64,000 bases of DNA from Myceligenerans salitolerans (GCF_017349295.1 NZ_JAFMPK010000026.1:51379-115378), one strand, 5' to 3'; shown: positions 8,783 to 20,077, counted from the first letter of the stretch. Notes: generated by a model not told the origin, from the sequence alone. A program made the numbers and translations.

Positions 8783-10402
8783 TCACTCCGACTTGGTCAC
8801 CTCGGTCAGGATCGGGTCGCTGTCCCAGCCGAACGCCACGTTGTCGACGGTCTCGGCATAGCCGGCCGTGACGTTGTAGTACCACAGCGGGATGCCCGGC
8901 ATGTCCTGGAACAGGATCTCCTGGGCCTCCTTGTACAGCTCGGTGGCCTCCTCCGGCGTCTCCGCGGCGTTGCCCTCGGCCATCTTCGCGTCGAACTCCT
9001 CGGACGAGTAGTCCATGTCGTTCGAGCCCGCGCCCGTGCCGTAGATCGGCCCGAGGAAGTTGCTCATGGCCGGGTAGTCGGCCTGCCAGCCGCCACGGAA
9101 CAGCCCCTTGATCTCACGCGCGTCGCGCGCCTCGAGGAACTCGTCGAACACCGGGTACTGGTCGAACTCGCACTCGATCTCCAGCGCCTCACGGATGGTG
9201 TTGCACGCCGGGTCGATCCACGACTGGTGGTCCGAGTCGGCGTTCGAGGCGATGAACAGGGTGTAGTCGTCGCCCAGCGGGTCCATCTCCTCGGCTTCCT
9301 GCCAGAGAGCCGCGGCCTCCTCCGGGTTGTACTCGAGCACCTCGCTGCCCGGGATGTCGTCGCTCCAGCCGTTGATCACCGGGTTGGTGAAGTCGCTGGC
9401 GGGGGTACGGGCGCCGTCGTACACCGTCGAGGTGATGCCCTCGCGGTCGATGGCCATGGAGATCGCCTTGCGGCGCAGCACGCCCGCCTCGCCCTGGAAG
9501 TCCTCGACGTACTCGGGCACGTTGATGACCTGGGTGACGGCCGCGGGCTGGTTCACCGCACGGTCACCCAGCTCCTCCTCGAACGTCGAGAAGGCCGAGG
9601 CCGGGACGTTGGTGACGATGTCCAGGTTGTTGGCGAGGAGGTCGTTGTACGCCGAGTCCTCGTCGGTGTAGGCGACGAACTCGACCCCGCCGTTCTGCGG
9701 CACGCGGTCGCCGGCGTAGTCCGGGTTCGGCTCGACCGTGATGGCGGAGTCGTGCTCCCACTCGGTCAGCGTGTACGGGCCGTTGCTCACCGGGTTCTCG
9801 CCGAACGCCTCGGGGTCCTCGTAGAACGCCTCGGGCAGCGGGAAGAACGCCGCGTAGCCCAGCCGGACCGGGAAGTCGGACTCGGGCTGCTTCAGCGTCG
9901 CCGTGAACTCGGTGTCGCTGACGACCTCCAGACCGCCCTCGTCGATGAGCGACGTGTTCTCCTCGAAGGAGAAGCCCACGAACGGCTCGTAGAAGTAGGA
10001 GAGGTTGGTCGCGTTGTCGAGCTGGGCGCTCCAGTCCCATGCCTTCACGAAGCTCTCGGCGGTCACGGGCGTCCCGTCGGTGAACGTCCAGCCGTCCTCG
10101 ATCGTGATGGTCCACGTCACGTTGTCTTCGGACTCGATCGACTCGGCAATCTCGTTCTGTACCGCGCCGTTCTCGTCGTAGTACACGAGGCCGGCGAAGA
10201 TGTTCCGCACGACGAGGCCGCCGAAGACTTCGTTGGTCATCGCCGGGATGAGCGGGTTCTGGGGCTCACCGCTGCCGACGGTGATGATCGCTTCCGAGTC
10301 GCCCTCAGCCGGGTCCTCACCGCCGCCGCCGCACGCTGACAGGACCAGGGAGCCGGCCAGCACGGCCGCCCCGACTCCCATGAGTCGCTTACGAGGTGTC
10401 AC
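8783..10402 (-). CDS. Oligopeptide-binding lipoprotein (SBP family 5)
   Basis: 539 residues from GTG 10402, which has a near-ideal Shine-Dalgarno AGGAGG; a longer frame to 10492 lacks this. The signal peptide MTPRKRLMGVGAAVLAGSLV leads to lipobox LSAC at about residue 26, so the mature protein is lipid-anchored outside the membrane. The body is family 5 (DppA/OppA): GGLVVRNIFAGLVYYDE, FTDGTPVTAESFVKAWDW, NGPYTLTEWEHD and the C-terminal QDMPGIPLWYY. It captures peptides for the downstream permeases and ATPase. The C-terminus is complete. Confidence 0.95.
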   Translation of the reverse strand: MTPRKRLMGVGAAVLAGSLVLSACGGGGEDPAEGDSEAIITVGSGEPQNPLIPAMTNEVFGGLVVRNIFAGLVYYDENGAVQNEIAESIESEDNVTWTITIEDGWTFTDGTPVTAESFVKAWDWSAQLDNATNLSYFYEPFVGFSFEENTSLIDEGGLEVVSDTEFTATLKQPESDFPVRLGYAAFFPLPEAFYEDPEAFGENPVSNGPYTLTEWEHDSAITVEPNPDYAGDRVPQNGGVEFVAYTDEDSAYNDLLANNLDIVTNVPASAFSTFEEELGDRAVNQPAAVTQVINVPEYVEDFQGEAGVLRRKAISMAIDREGITSTVYDGARTPASDFTNPVINGWSDDIPGSEVLEYNPEEAAALWQEAEEMDPLGDDYTLFIASNADSDHQSWIDPACNTIREALEIECEFDQYPVFDEFLEARDAREIKGLFRGGWQADYPAMSNFLGPIYGTGAGSNDMDYSSEEFDAKMAEGNAAETPEEATELYKEAQEILFQDMPGIPLWYYNVTAGYAETVDNVAFGWDSDPILTEVTKSE

Positions 10403-10569
10403 GTGTCCTCCTGGTTCGATGGTCGCGCCGCTTCGCGGATCGCTGGCGACGCTCGAGCGGGCGCAGCGTCGCGCCCGGTTGTGGGGCGCCACATTACCCG
10501 CCCTCGAGACCCCGTCGAGAGTCGCTCACACGAACGTGCCTGCAGTCGTGACCTTTTCGGTATGCCTTC

Positions 10570-10586
10570 GTAACACCATGTAACAC
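10570..10586. promoter_or_regulatory. Direct repeat GTAACAC x2 with 10-bp period upstream of the peptide-binding gene
   Basis: GTAACAC occurs at 10570-10576 and 10580-10586, one helical turn apart, in the 271-bp gap before the binding-protein gene (start 10402). Tandem heptamers on one DNA face can bind a regulator. The rest of the gap shows no convincing gene or consensus promoter. Confidence 0.35.
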
Positions 10587-10673
10587 GGTCCCCCAGGGAT
10601 TCTCCCGTCCAATGGTGGTTCGTCACCCGAACGTGATCGGCGCACGGCGGCAACCCGCCAACCGCCGTGGCGG

Positions 10674-11393
10674 CTACCCGCCAGCCGCCAGCGTCCCGTC
10701 GTGGAGCTCGACGACGCGGTCGGCGCGTTCCATGAGGATCGGATCGTGGGTCGAGACCACGGCGGCGACGCCACGCTCGTGCACGACGTCACGGATCAGG
10801 TCCATGACGACCGCCGCCGTCGCGGAGTCCAGCTGTCCGGTCGGCTCGTCGGCGATGAGCACCTCGGGCTCGGCCACCAGGGCCCGCGCGATCCCGACAC
10901 GCTGCTGCTGCCCGCCCGACAGCTCGTACGGTCGCTGCCTCGCGTGGCCGGCGAGCCCGACGGCTTCGAGCGCCGCGCGCACACGCTCGCCGCGCTCGGC
11001 CGCGGGCGTCCTGCGCAGCCGCAGCGGGACCTCGACGTTCTCCGCCGCCGACAGCACGGGCACGAGTCCGAACGACTGGAAGACGTACCCGATGCGCCGT
11101 TGCCGCGCCGCCAGGACCTCCCGCTCACGCATCGCGGTCACCTCCGCCTCGCTTAGCCAGACCCGTCCCGACGTCGGGTGGTCGAGGCCGCCGAGCAGGT
11201 TGAGCAGCGTCGTCTTGCCGGATCCGGACGGACCCCGCACGACGAGCAGTTCACCCGGGGCCACCGTGAGGTCGACGCCCTTCAGCGCGTGCACCTGGCC
11301 GGCACCCGTGCCGAACACCCGCGTGAGGCCCTCGGCCCGCAGGATCGCGGTGCCGGCGTCCGCATCCGGACCCGTCTGCGAGACCACGCTCAT
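10674..11393 (-). CDS. ABC transporter ATPase, LolD/MacB-FtsE class
   Basis: 239 residues with all ABC motifs: Walker A GPSGSGKTTLLN near residue 57, signature LSGGQQQRVGIA, Walker B VLIADEPTGQLD and H-loop STHD. The short single domain and the LNLLGGLD block after the P-loop place it in the LolD/MacB/FtsE class, which works with FtsX-like permeases. Two very large FtsX permeases lie upstream in the same unit, and its start overlaps the preceding ATPase gene by 4 bp. The substrate cannot be told from sequence; lipid, lipoprotein or antimicrobial extrusion and cell-wall signalling are the usual roles. Confidence 0.92.
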   Translation of the reverse strand: MSVVSQTGPDADAGTAILRAEGLTRVFGTGAGQVHALKGVDLTVAPGELLVVRGPSGSGKTTLLNLLGGLDHPTSGRVWLSEAEVTAMREREVLAARQRRIGYVFQSFGLVPVLSAAENVEVPLRLRRTPAAERGERVRAALEAVGLAGHARQRPYELSGGQQQRVGIARALVAEPEVLIADEPTGQLDSATAAVVMDLIRDVVHERGVAAVVSTHDPILMERADRVVELHDGTLAAGG

Positions 11394-12415
11394 CGTTCAC
11401 TCCTTCCGGAACCGCCGGAACCGGCCGAGCCCGTGTCCCGTCCCGTCTCCGCCGCACGCGACGGCGTGTCGGGCCACACCCCGACGTGGTCGGGTTCCAG
11501 CGCCAGACGCACCCGGTCGCGCAGTCCGAGCGACGCCATGAAGTCCTCGGGAAGCTGGAGCCGCCCCACCCTGTCGAGGACCGCGAACTCCTCCGAGACG
11601 TGCCGTGCCTGCCCGTGCTCGTCGGTCTCCGTGCGCCGCAGCGTCTCGGTCGAGGTCCGCCCGTCCCGGATCTGCACCGTACGCGCCACGTGCTCCGACA
11701 CCGTCGGGTCATGGGTCACGACCAGCGTGGTGACGCCGGTCTCACGGTTCACCCCGCGCATCGCCTCCAGCACCTCGGCGCTCGTGGCCTCGTCGAGCTC
11801 GCCTGTCGGCTCGTCGGCCAGCAGCACACGCGGGGAGTTCGCCATCGCGACCGCGATCGCGACCCGCTGCTGCTGTCCGCCGGACATCTCCGCCGGCCTG
11901 CGTTCTGCCACATGGCCGACCTCCAGCAGGTCCAGGAGGTCGTCGACACGGCGGGCCCGTGCCGCACGTTCGCGGCGGGAGGGCGCCGCCAGCTCCAGGG
12001 GCATCAGGACGTTCTCCCGGGCGGTCAGGTAGGGCAGCAGGTTGCGGGAGGTCTGCTGCCACACGAAGCCGACCGTGTGGCGCTGGTACGCGACCCGCGC
12101 CTTCGGCCCCATCGCCAGCAGGTCCGTCCCGGCCACGGTGGCGGTGCCACCCGTGGGCGTGTCCAGCCCGGAGAGGATGGTCAGGAGCGTCGACTTGCCG
12201 GATCCCGACGCCCCCACCACCGCGACGATCTCGCCGGGCTCCACCGTGAGGTTCAGTCCTTGCAGTGCCTGTACCTCGACGCCGTCGGTCGCGAAGATGC
12301 GCACGAGGTCCCGGCACAGGATCTCGCCCCCGCCCCGCCCGGAACCACCCTCCGGGCCGCCTCGCCACGAACCCGCGGGCGCTCGGCCGTCGTCCAGGTC
12401 GATCACCGTCGTCAT
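11390..12415 (-). CDS. ABC transporter ATPase with C-terminal AbrB-like domain
   Basis: 341 residues from ATG 12415 (MTTVIDLDD), chosen because GAGGAG lies 7 nt upstream and the start follows the permease stop by 1 nt. Residues about 35-255 form a LolD/MacB-class ATPase: GASGSGKSTLLTIL, the Q-loop FVWQQTSRNLLPYL, signature MSGGQQQRVAIA, Walker B VLLADEPTGELD, H-loop VVTHD. The C-terminal segment around residues 275-320 (AVLDRVGRLQLPEDFMASLG, then LRDRVRLALEPDHVGVWP) matches the AbrB/SpoVT swapped-hairpin pattern. A basic, Gly/Ser-rich tail ends the protein. Such a domain on an ATPase suggests dimerisation or nucleic-acid/regulatory contact; this is inference. Confidence 0.9.
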   Translation of the reverse strand: MTTVIDLDDGRAPAGSWRGGPEGGSGRGGGEILCRDLVRIFATDGVEVQALQGLNLTVEPGEIVAVVGASGSGKSTLLTILSGLDTPTGGTATVAGTDLLAMGPKARVAYQRHTVGFVWQQTSRNLLPYLTARENVLMPLELAAPSRRERAARARRVDDLLDLLEVGHVAERRPAEMSGGQQQRVAIAVAMANSPRVLLADEPTGELDEATSAEVLEAMRGVNRETGVTTLVVTHDPTVSEHVARTVQIRDGRTSTETLRRTETDEHGQARHVSEEFAVLDRVGRLQLPEDFMASLGLRDRVRLALEPDHVGVWPDTPSRAAETGRDTGSAGSGGSGRSER

Positions 12416-12416
12416 G

Positions 12417-15272
12417 TCATCGCTCCTCACCGATTCGAAGCTGCCCCGCGATCCCGTGGCGTCGTCCGAGGGCAGCGGCCAGGCCGACCGCCGCCGCGGC
12501 CACGACGACGAGACCGGCCGCCAGCCCCGCCGTCAGGGCCGGGTCCCAGCGCACCGCTGGTGGTTCCGTACCGCCGGTCAGGGCGGTCAGGTCCACCGCC
12601 GCGCGGAGCACCACGGGAACGATGCCCCCCAGTGCCGCCCCCGCGGCCACGGCGACCGCGATCCACGGCCCGATCTCCCATCCGACGAGCCCGCGCCCTT
12701 GTCGCGGCGACAGGCCGAGCGTCCGCAGCACCGCGAGGAGCCGCGCCCGCGCGGGCGCGGCCAGCATGAGCGTCATCACCAGGACGGTTCCCGCCAGCAG
12801 TCCGGCGAGTCCGACGGCCACGACGAACGCGGTGACCAGCCCCGTGGACGCCGGCGATCGGAGGATCTCCCGGGCCTGGGCGGCGGGATCGTCCACGACG
12901 GCGTTCGGCAGCACCTCGCGGACGCCGTTCACGACGGCGGTCGCGGGCGCGCCCCTCTCACCGATGCCCTGCCCGCCGGCGTCGTCGAGCGCCAGGAGGG
13001 CGACCCTGGTGGGCGGGGCGGGCAGTACCGGCTCCTCGCCGGACGGCGCCTCGTCCGCCTCCTGCGCCTGACGTGCGGCGGCGACCAGCCGGGCGTCGTC
13101 GGCCAGGACCAGGACCTCACCGCCCGGGAGTCCGGCGACCTGGTCGGCCACCTCGACGACCCGGGCGGGCACGACCACGTCCGGCAGCCGGAGCTCGACC
13201 TCCTGGCCGACGTCGTACCCCGTCGTCCGGGTGACGATCAGGGGCACGGGTCCGGAAGCCGGCTCACCCGGGCCGCCGAGGACGCCCGTGCGGGCAGGAG
13301 CGCCCGCGACGTCCTCCTGAGCACGTGCGAGCGCGGCCGCGTCGGTCGTGAACAGGGTGGCGCGCACGCCGTTGCCCTCCGGCCCGGCGACGACGATCCG
13401 GTCGCGGTCGGTCACCGGTGCGACCGCGGCGACGCCGTCGAGCGCTCTCAGCTCCTCGGCGACCTCCGGCGTGACGGCCGGCCCGGACACACGCAGGTCG
13501 GCACCCACGTCGTGCCACGCCTCGCGTGCCACTCCCCCGGTCACGGTGGAGTACAGCACGGCCGCGGTGGCGGCCACGGACACGCACAGGACGAGTGCGA
13601 TCGCGGGCACCACACCGCCCGCCGGGTCGCGGGTCGCGCGCGCGGCACCGAGGAACGGCACGAGGTCCCGTCGCCGGGCGAGCACTCGCTCCACGGCGAG
13701 AGTGACCAGGGGGAACAACCGGACGGCCAGCAGGGTGACGGCCAGGGAGAGCAGCAGTGGCGCGGCAGCGAGCAGCGGGTCCACGCCGGCGGCGGGCAGA
13801 GCGCCGACGGTTTCGCGGCCGTCGCCGTCGGCACCGGCGCCCGAGCCGGCCACCACACCCCGCTGCAGCAACAACGCGGTACTCACCACGGCGCCCGCCA
13901 GCACGAGCACCTCGAGGATCCAGCGCGCCCGCCCCCGCGCGCGGCTCAGGTCCGACCGCCCGCCGCGCAGCCCGCGCGAACCGGCCGCCAGGGCGAGCGC
14001 GACGCCCGGGCCGAGCCCGGCGGCCGTCGCGAGCGCGACCTGGACGGCGGTGACCTCCCCGGGCACGGCCCACAGGCCGAGGGCGAACCCCACGGCAGCG
14101 GCCGCGAGTCCCACGGTCGCTCCTTCGAGGCCCGCGAGGGCACGCAGCTGCGTCCCGGAGGCCCCGCGCGCGTGCAGCAGGGTGAGCGCCGGCCGTCTCC
14201 GGTCGACGACCAGGCGGGCGCCGAGGGCCAGCACCGCGAGCGCCGCGCCGAGGGGGCCGGTGGCGAGGACGGCGACGATCGCGTCCACGCCCGCGCGCTG
14301 GGCGAGGAGGGTGGCGAGCACGTCGGTGAGGCGGGTGTCGAGGTCGAGGGTGAAGGCCGTGGCGCCGCCGTCGTCCACGAGGGTCTGCTGGGCGTCGAGG
14401 CCGCGGAGCTGGGCGAGCAGGTCGGGGACCTGGTCGGCGCGCAGGCCGTCGCCGTCGACGGGGATCCAGGTGGTCGTGCCCGCGCCGTCCCCGGACAGGG
14501 CGGGAATCATGGCCGGGGCGACGTACGCGGCGGCCTCGGCGTTGAGCCCGGTGTTGGGGTTCTGGACGACGTTGGGTGTACCGCCGACGGGATTCTGCCG
14601 CCACCAGGAGCCCTGCGGGTCGCCGTCCTGCTCGTAGATGCCGGTCACGACGAGCGGGCCCCAGCCCACGCCGGCGCGTGAGCTCAGCGGGACCATGCTG
14701 GAGCCGGTGGACCGGAGCTCGTACTCGTGTCCGGCCTCCCAGCCGAAGCGTTCGGCGGCCTGCCGTGAGACCGCGACCTCGTAGGGGTACCGCCCCTCGC
14801 CGCGTACGGCGGCGCCGGCGAACTCGTCCGCCGGTCCCGCGGTCGCCTCCGGCCAGCGGCCCTCGAGGAGGGTGGCGTGCTCGTCGAGGTGCGGGGTGGC
14901 GCGGAGGATGAGGGCGATGCTGAACAGGTCGCTGTCGGGCAGCGGCGTGACGGACTCGCGGTCGGACGCGCTGACCTGGAAGTCGGGTGCGCCGAGCAGT
15001 CCGCGCAGCGGCTCCGGCTGGTCGTCGCGCAGGTCCGTCAGGCCGGCCAGGTAGGCGTCCCAGTCCTCGGGGGTGCGCTGGCCGGTCACCGCGATGAGGT
15101 CCCGCGTGAGGGGTGTCGTCTCGCCGACCGTCCAGGCGGCGTGGTCGCCGTGCATGCCGGCGACGGCGCGAGGGGCGGCCGAGAGGACGAGCGCGGTGAC
15201 GAGGGCGACGACCGCGAGTGAGAGCACCGCGCCCCAGGAGGCGGCGAGCTGCCGCCGCGCGTACCGGAACAT
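12417..15272 (-). CDS. Large FtsX-like ABC permease
   Basis: 951 residues. An N-terminal membrane helix (AVLSLAVVALVTALVLSAAP) is followed by a large extracytoplasmic domain up to about residue 315, then groups of hydrophobic helices separated by a second extracytoplasmic domain, and a C-terminal set ending LAAGLVVVAAAAVGLAAALG. This 1+4+... layout with two outer domains is that of the long FtsX/MacB permeases of actinobacteria. Its ATG overlaps the stop of the upstream permease (TGATG), and it nearly abuts the downstream ATPase, so the four genes form one coupled unit. Confidence 0.88.
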   Translation of the reverse strand: MFRYARRQLAASWGAVLSLAVVALVTALVLSAAPRAVAGMHGDHAAWTVGETTPLTRDLIAVTGQRTPEDWDAYLAGLTDLRDDQPEPLRGLLGAPDFQVSASDRESVTPLPDSDLFSIALILRATPHLDEHATLLEGRWPEATAGPADEFAGAAVRGEGRYPYEVAVSRQAAERFGWEAGHEYELRSTGSSMVPLSSRAGVGWGPLVVTGIYEQDGDPQGSWWRQNPVGGTPNVVQNPNTGLNAEAAAYVAPAMIPALSGDGAGTTTWIPVDGDGLRADQVPDLLAQLRGLDAQQTLVDDGGATAFTLDLDTRLTDVLATLLAQRAGVDAIVAVLATGPLGAALAVLALGARLVVDRRRPALTLLHARGASGTQLRALAGLEGATVGLAAAAVGFALGLWAVPGEVTAVQVALATAAGLGPGVALALAAGSRGLRGGRSDLSRARGRARWILEVLVLAGAVVSTALLLQRGVVAGSGAGADGDGRETVGALPAAGVDPLLAAAPLLLSLAVTLLAVRLFPLVTLAVERVLARRRDLVPFLGAARATRDPAGGVVPAIALVLCVSVAATAAVLYSTVTGGVAREAWHDVGADLRVSGPAVTPEVAEELRALDGVAAVAPVTDRDRIVVAGPEGNGVRATLFTTDAAALARAQEDVAGAPARTGVLGGPGEPASGPVPLIVTRTTGYDVGQEVELRLPDVVVPARVVEVADQVAGLPGGEVLVLADDARLVAAARQAQEADEAPSGEEPVLPAPPTRVALLALDDAGGQGIGERGAPATAVVNGVREVLPNAVVDDPAAQAREILRSPASTGLVTAFVVAVGLAGLLAGTVLVMTLMLAAPARARLLAVLRTLGLSPRQGRGLVGWEIGPWIAVAVAAGAALGGIVPVVLRAAVDLTALTGGTEPPAVRWDPALTAGLAAGLVVVAAAAVGLAAALGRRHGIAGQLRIGEER

Positions 15273-18200
15273 CAGCGAACCTCTTCGCGGTAGGTGGTGT
15301 CACGGGCCTGGGCGGCGACGCGGGAACCGACGAGTACGGCCACGGCGACGAGCCCGGCGAGTGCCGCGCCGAGCACGGCGGTGACGCCGGCGCCCTCCAC
15401 GACGAACCGCGTGGGAACGTCCGCGTCGATGCCGGTCAGCGTGGCCTGCGCCAGGCCGCCGACGGCGAACCGTGCGACCGCCCAGCCCGCCGCCGCACCG
15501 AGCACGACGGCGGACGCCCCCACGGCCAGGAGTTCTGCCGCCCGCGCCCGGGCCTGTGCCGCGGGCCCGAGTCCCACGGCTCGCAGCACGACGACCTCGG
15601 CCCGGCGCTGCCGGAGCATCGCGACCGCGGCGACGAGCACGCCGACGAGGGCGAGGGTCGTCGCGCCGACGGCGGTGAGCCAGTAGGCGACGCGTACCGG
15701 TGCGGCGGCGTCGACGGTGACCGCGTAGCCGGGTGTGCTGACGGTGGCGTGGTCGCCGTCGTCACCGCGGAGCTCGGCGACGGCCTGGCGCACGGTGGCG
15801 GCGACCGCGTCGAGGTCCCGTGCCGGCGCCGTCCCCGCCCCGGAGGACGGGGCCGGGGCGGGCCGGTCGCCGGCGGCGACCCAGATCTCGTCCGCGGGGA
15901 CCGGGTCGGCGGTGTCGCCGAGTCGCCACGCGGCCAGGGCGGCCGCGTCGGCGAGCACCACGTCCGGTTCGAGGACTCCGGGGACGACGTCGGTGGTGGC
16001 CACGATCTCGACGTCGGCCGCCGCACCGTGGTGGGACAGCTCGAACACGTCACCGACGCCGAGGCTCAGTGCGCGGGCGAGGTGCCCGGTGACCACGGCG
16101 GGCAGCGGGCTCGGGGAGTCGCCGGGCACGATCCGGAACGGGAGGTCACGATCCCCGCCGGTCAGCTCCACCGTGACGGTCGGCCCGGCGGCTCGCTCGT
16201 CGCCTCCGGAGGTCTCGGCCGCGGCCCGGATCTCACCGGTGTGGTCCAGGACGTGCCACTCGTCCGGCAGGCGGAGCGGGACACCGTCGGCGGCCAGACC
16301 TTCGACGACGATCTCGTTGCGCGTCTCCAGGCTCCAGTCGGTCGGCACCGCCACGTCGACGACGGCCACCGACCAGGGCCCCGCCTCCGGCGCGGGAGGC
16401 ACCCGGGCGGCCAGCTCGTACGCCACGGTGTCGGAGCCCACGGGATTGGTCCCGTCGCCGTCGCCGTCCAGGTCGAGGTCCATCGACGGCAGCTCGACCT
16501 GTGCGGTGGAGCCGTCCGGCGCGACGAGCCGGAGGGAGATCCGGTACGCCATCCCCTCCTCGAGCCGGCGGCGCGCTTCGGACTCACCAGGGACCTCGTC
16601 CCCGGGCCGGGCGATCTCCGGGAAGACGGTGGACTCCATGGACGCGGTCACGTCGAGGCCCACCGTCCGCGCGTCGCCGGGCAGGGGAACCGCCGCCTGC
16701 TCCGGGGCGGTGGCAGCGGCCAGGCTGCCGACGTCCGCCACGCCCTCCGGTGCGCGCATCACCTCTGCCAGGTCCGCCGCGGGGGCGGCGACGAGCGTGA
16801 GCGGGACCTCGCCCGCCTGTGCCTCGTCGGTGAGCACCGGCATCGCGGCCGCCACGCCGTCGCTCCGGGTCAGTGCCGCGACGGTCCCGGTGCCGGCGTC
16901 CCGTCCCGGAGGGATCACCACCCGCACGTCGGTCCCGTTGCGCAGTACGGCGACGTCCTCGGACAGGGCGCGCGCGGTACCCGCGTACGCCCCGGCGAGC
17001 GTCGCCGCACCGCCCGAGAGGGCCAGCAGGACGACCGGCACGACGTAGACCACGAGCCGGCGCGCCACCTGCCGTGCGGCCAGCACCCCGCCCGCGCCCC
17101 GGCCGCGAGCGGCCAGGCCGGCCCACACCCGGGTGGCCGGGCCGAGCACCGCCATCGCCGCGACGGCGAGCGCGGCCAGCAGCAGGGCCGGCGCCGCTGC
17201 CGCCAGGGGGTCGGTGCGCGTGCCCGACGGGGTGGTGACGAGCGGTGAACCGTATCGGACGAGCGACTGCGCGCACACGGCCGCGGCCGCGAGGGTGAGG
17301 ACGACCGTGCCCACGGCGGCGGCCTGCCGGACGCGGCCCGAGCGGTCCGTGATGCGCCGCCGGACCGCGGCACGAGCCTGCGAGCCGGCGACGACGGCGG
17401 GCACCGCCGTGGCGGCCAGGGCGACCGCCGCCGCCGTCACGAGCAGCACGGACCACCGCCACGCCCCTGGTTCGAGCGCCTGGAGCACGAACGCGGCGGC
17501 GACGGCTCCCACCGCCGACGCCGTCGCCGCCAGCACGGCGGCCTCCGCGGTCGCGGCCGCCCGGACCGTGCCGGGGTCGGCCCCGCGCGAGACGAGGAGC
17601 GCCACCTCGGAGTCCCGCACGGCGGCGAGGAGCCGCGCGACCTGGACGAGCGCCACGAGACCTGTCAGGGAGAGCAGCACGAGCGCCACGAGCGCCACGG
17701 CATCCGCGGCGCGGATCGCGGTGAGGGTCGTCCGTGCGGTGTCGCCGAGGGTGCCGAGCGCCTGGAACCCGCGGATCGCGACGGCGTCGTCGTCGGCGAG
17801 GGCGGTGTCGAGGTCGTCGGCGAGGGTGACGGTCCGTTGCAGGTCCGCGGGTGTCACCCGGTTCGCGTCCGGGACCACGAGCCAGCGGGCGAACGGCGTG
17901 GTGCCGAGCTCCGCCAGGGCGCCGTCGGCGATGAGGATCGGGCCGGCGACGGTGCCGTCGCCGCCGGTCGTGGTGACGGGGTCGCCGAACCACCGGGACG
18001 CGTCCGCCCCGGTGGAGACCTGCCACAGGCCCGAGACGACGACGGGGGTCCCGGTGCCGTCGGGATCCTCCTCGTCCGCGCCGAGCAGCAGGGTGTCGCC
18101 CACCTCGATGCCGGCGGCGTCGGCGGCGTCCGCCTGGACCGCCGCCTGCGGCGGCTCACCCTCCGGGGTCTGCTCGGGCCAGGTTCCGGCCGTGGTGTCG

Positions 18201-18649
18201 GCGATCCCGCGGTCCACGGCCGGCCATCCGCCCGCGGCGGGGCCGCCGGCGTCGTCGTCCGTACCGGCTCCGAGGAGAGCCGGTGTCGAGACGACCCAGC
18301 GCTGCTCCAGCAGCGCCCCGTGCCTGGCGACCGGTAGACCTTCCGTGCGCGTCTCCCGGTAGAGGGCGTACGGCGTGCCGGCGAGGCGCGCGTCGAGCGC
18401 GTCCATGACTCCCGCGTGCTGCGCGGCCGCGGACTCCTCGTCCGCGGCCAGCCGGGTCATCAGGAGCAGCCCGCGTCCGGTGGGCGGGGCGGCGGCCAGC
18501 CCGGTGCGGGCGTCGTCGACGCCGGCGGCGCGCACGTACCCGACGGTCACGCCCAGGCTGGCGGCCAGTCCGGCGACCAGCAGCCACACCAGCAGAAGCA
18601 GCCCGCGATGGGCTACGGACCGGCGGGCGAGGAGGGTGGCGCGACTCAC
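15272..18649 (-). CDS. Very large FtsX-like ABC permease
   Basis: 1125 residues from GTG 18649 (VSRATLLARRSVAHRG), the first in-frame start right before a basic stretch and the first membrane helix LLLLVWLLVAGLAASLGVTV. An alternative 14 residues upstream adds nothing plausible. A long extracytoplasmic domain runs to about residue 320, then membrane groups near 325-560, a second outer domain, and C-terminal helices near 985-1120 (WLTAVGATTLALVGVLVAAV). It is homologous in plan to the permease that follows; the two probably form a heterodimer served by the two ATPases. Start assignment is only moderately secure because no strong Shine-Dalgarno is visible. Confidence 0.85.
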   Translation of the reverse strand: MSRATLLARRSVAHRGLLLLVWLLVAGLAASLGVTVGYVRAAGVDDARTGLAAAPPTGRGLLLMTRLAADEESAAAQHAGVMDALDARLAGTPYALYRETRTEGLPVARHGALLEQRWVVSTPALLGAGTDDDAGGPAAGGWPAVDRGIADTTAGTWPEQTPEGEPPQAAVQADAADAAGIEVGDTLLLGADEEDPDGTGTPVVVSGLWQVSTGADASRWFGDPVTTTGGDGTVAGPILIADGALAELGTTPFARWLVVPDANRVTPADLQRTVTLADDLDTALADDDAVAIRGFQALGTLGDTARTTLTAIRAADAVALVALVLLSLTGLVALVQVARLLAAVRDSEVALLVSRGADPGTVRAAATAEAAVLAATASAVGAVAAAFVLQALEPGAWRWSVLLVTAAAVALAATAVPAVVAGSQARAAVRRRITDRSGRVRQAAAVGTVVLTLAAAAVCAQSLVRYGSPLVTTPSGTRTDPLAAAAPALLLAALAVAAMAVLGPATRVWAGLAARGRGAGGVLAARQVARRLVVYVVPVVLLALSGGAATLAGAYAGTARALSEDVAVLRNGTDVRVVIPPGRDAGTGTVAALTRSDGVAAAMPVLTDEAQAGEVPLTLVAAPAADLAEVMRAPEGVADVGSLAAATAPEQAAVPLPGDARTVGLDVTASMESTVFPEIARPGDEVPGESEARRRLEEGMAYRISLRLVAPDGSTAQVELPSMDLDLDGDGDGTNPVGSDTVAYELAARVPPAPEAGPWSVAVVDVAVPTDWSLETRNEIVVEGLAADGVPLRLPDEWHVLDHTGEIRAAAETSGGDERAAGPTVTVELTGGDRDLPFRIVPGDSPSPLPAVVTGHLARALSLGVGDVFELSHHGAAADVEIVATTDVVPGVLEPDVVLADAAALAAWRLGDTADPVPADEIWVAAGDRPAPAPSSGAGTAPARDLDAVAATVRQAVAELRGDDGDHATVSTPGYAVTVDAAAPVRVAYWLTAVGATTLALVGVLVAAVAMLRQRRAEVVVLRAVGLGPAAQARARAAELLAVGASAVVLGAAAGWAVARFAVGGLAQATLTGIDADVPTRFVVEGAGVTAVLGAALAGLVAVAVLVGSRVAAQARDTTYREEVR

Positions 18650-18766
18650 GCCCGAGAGATTAGCCCAGGTCTGGGACACCCCGGCGCACACTTCCCCGGC
18701 CCAGGAGCGCCGCGGCGCGGGAGCGCCGGCCCGGCCGACGGCACCCGGCGCCCGCGGACGGCGACG

Positions 18767-20077
<1,311 letters not shown>

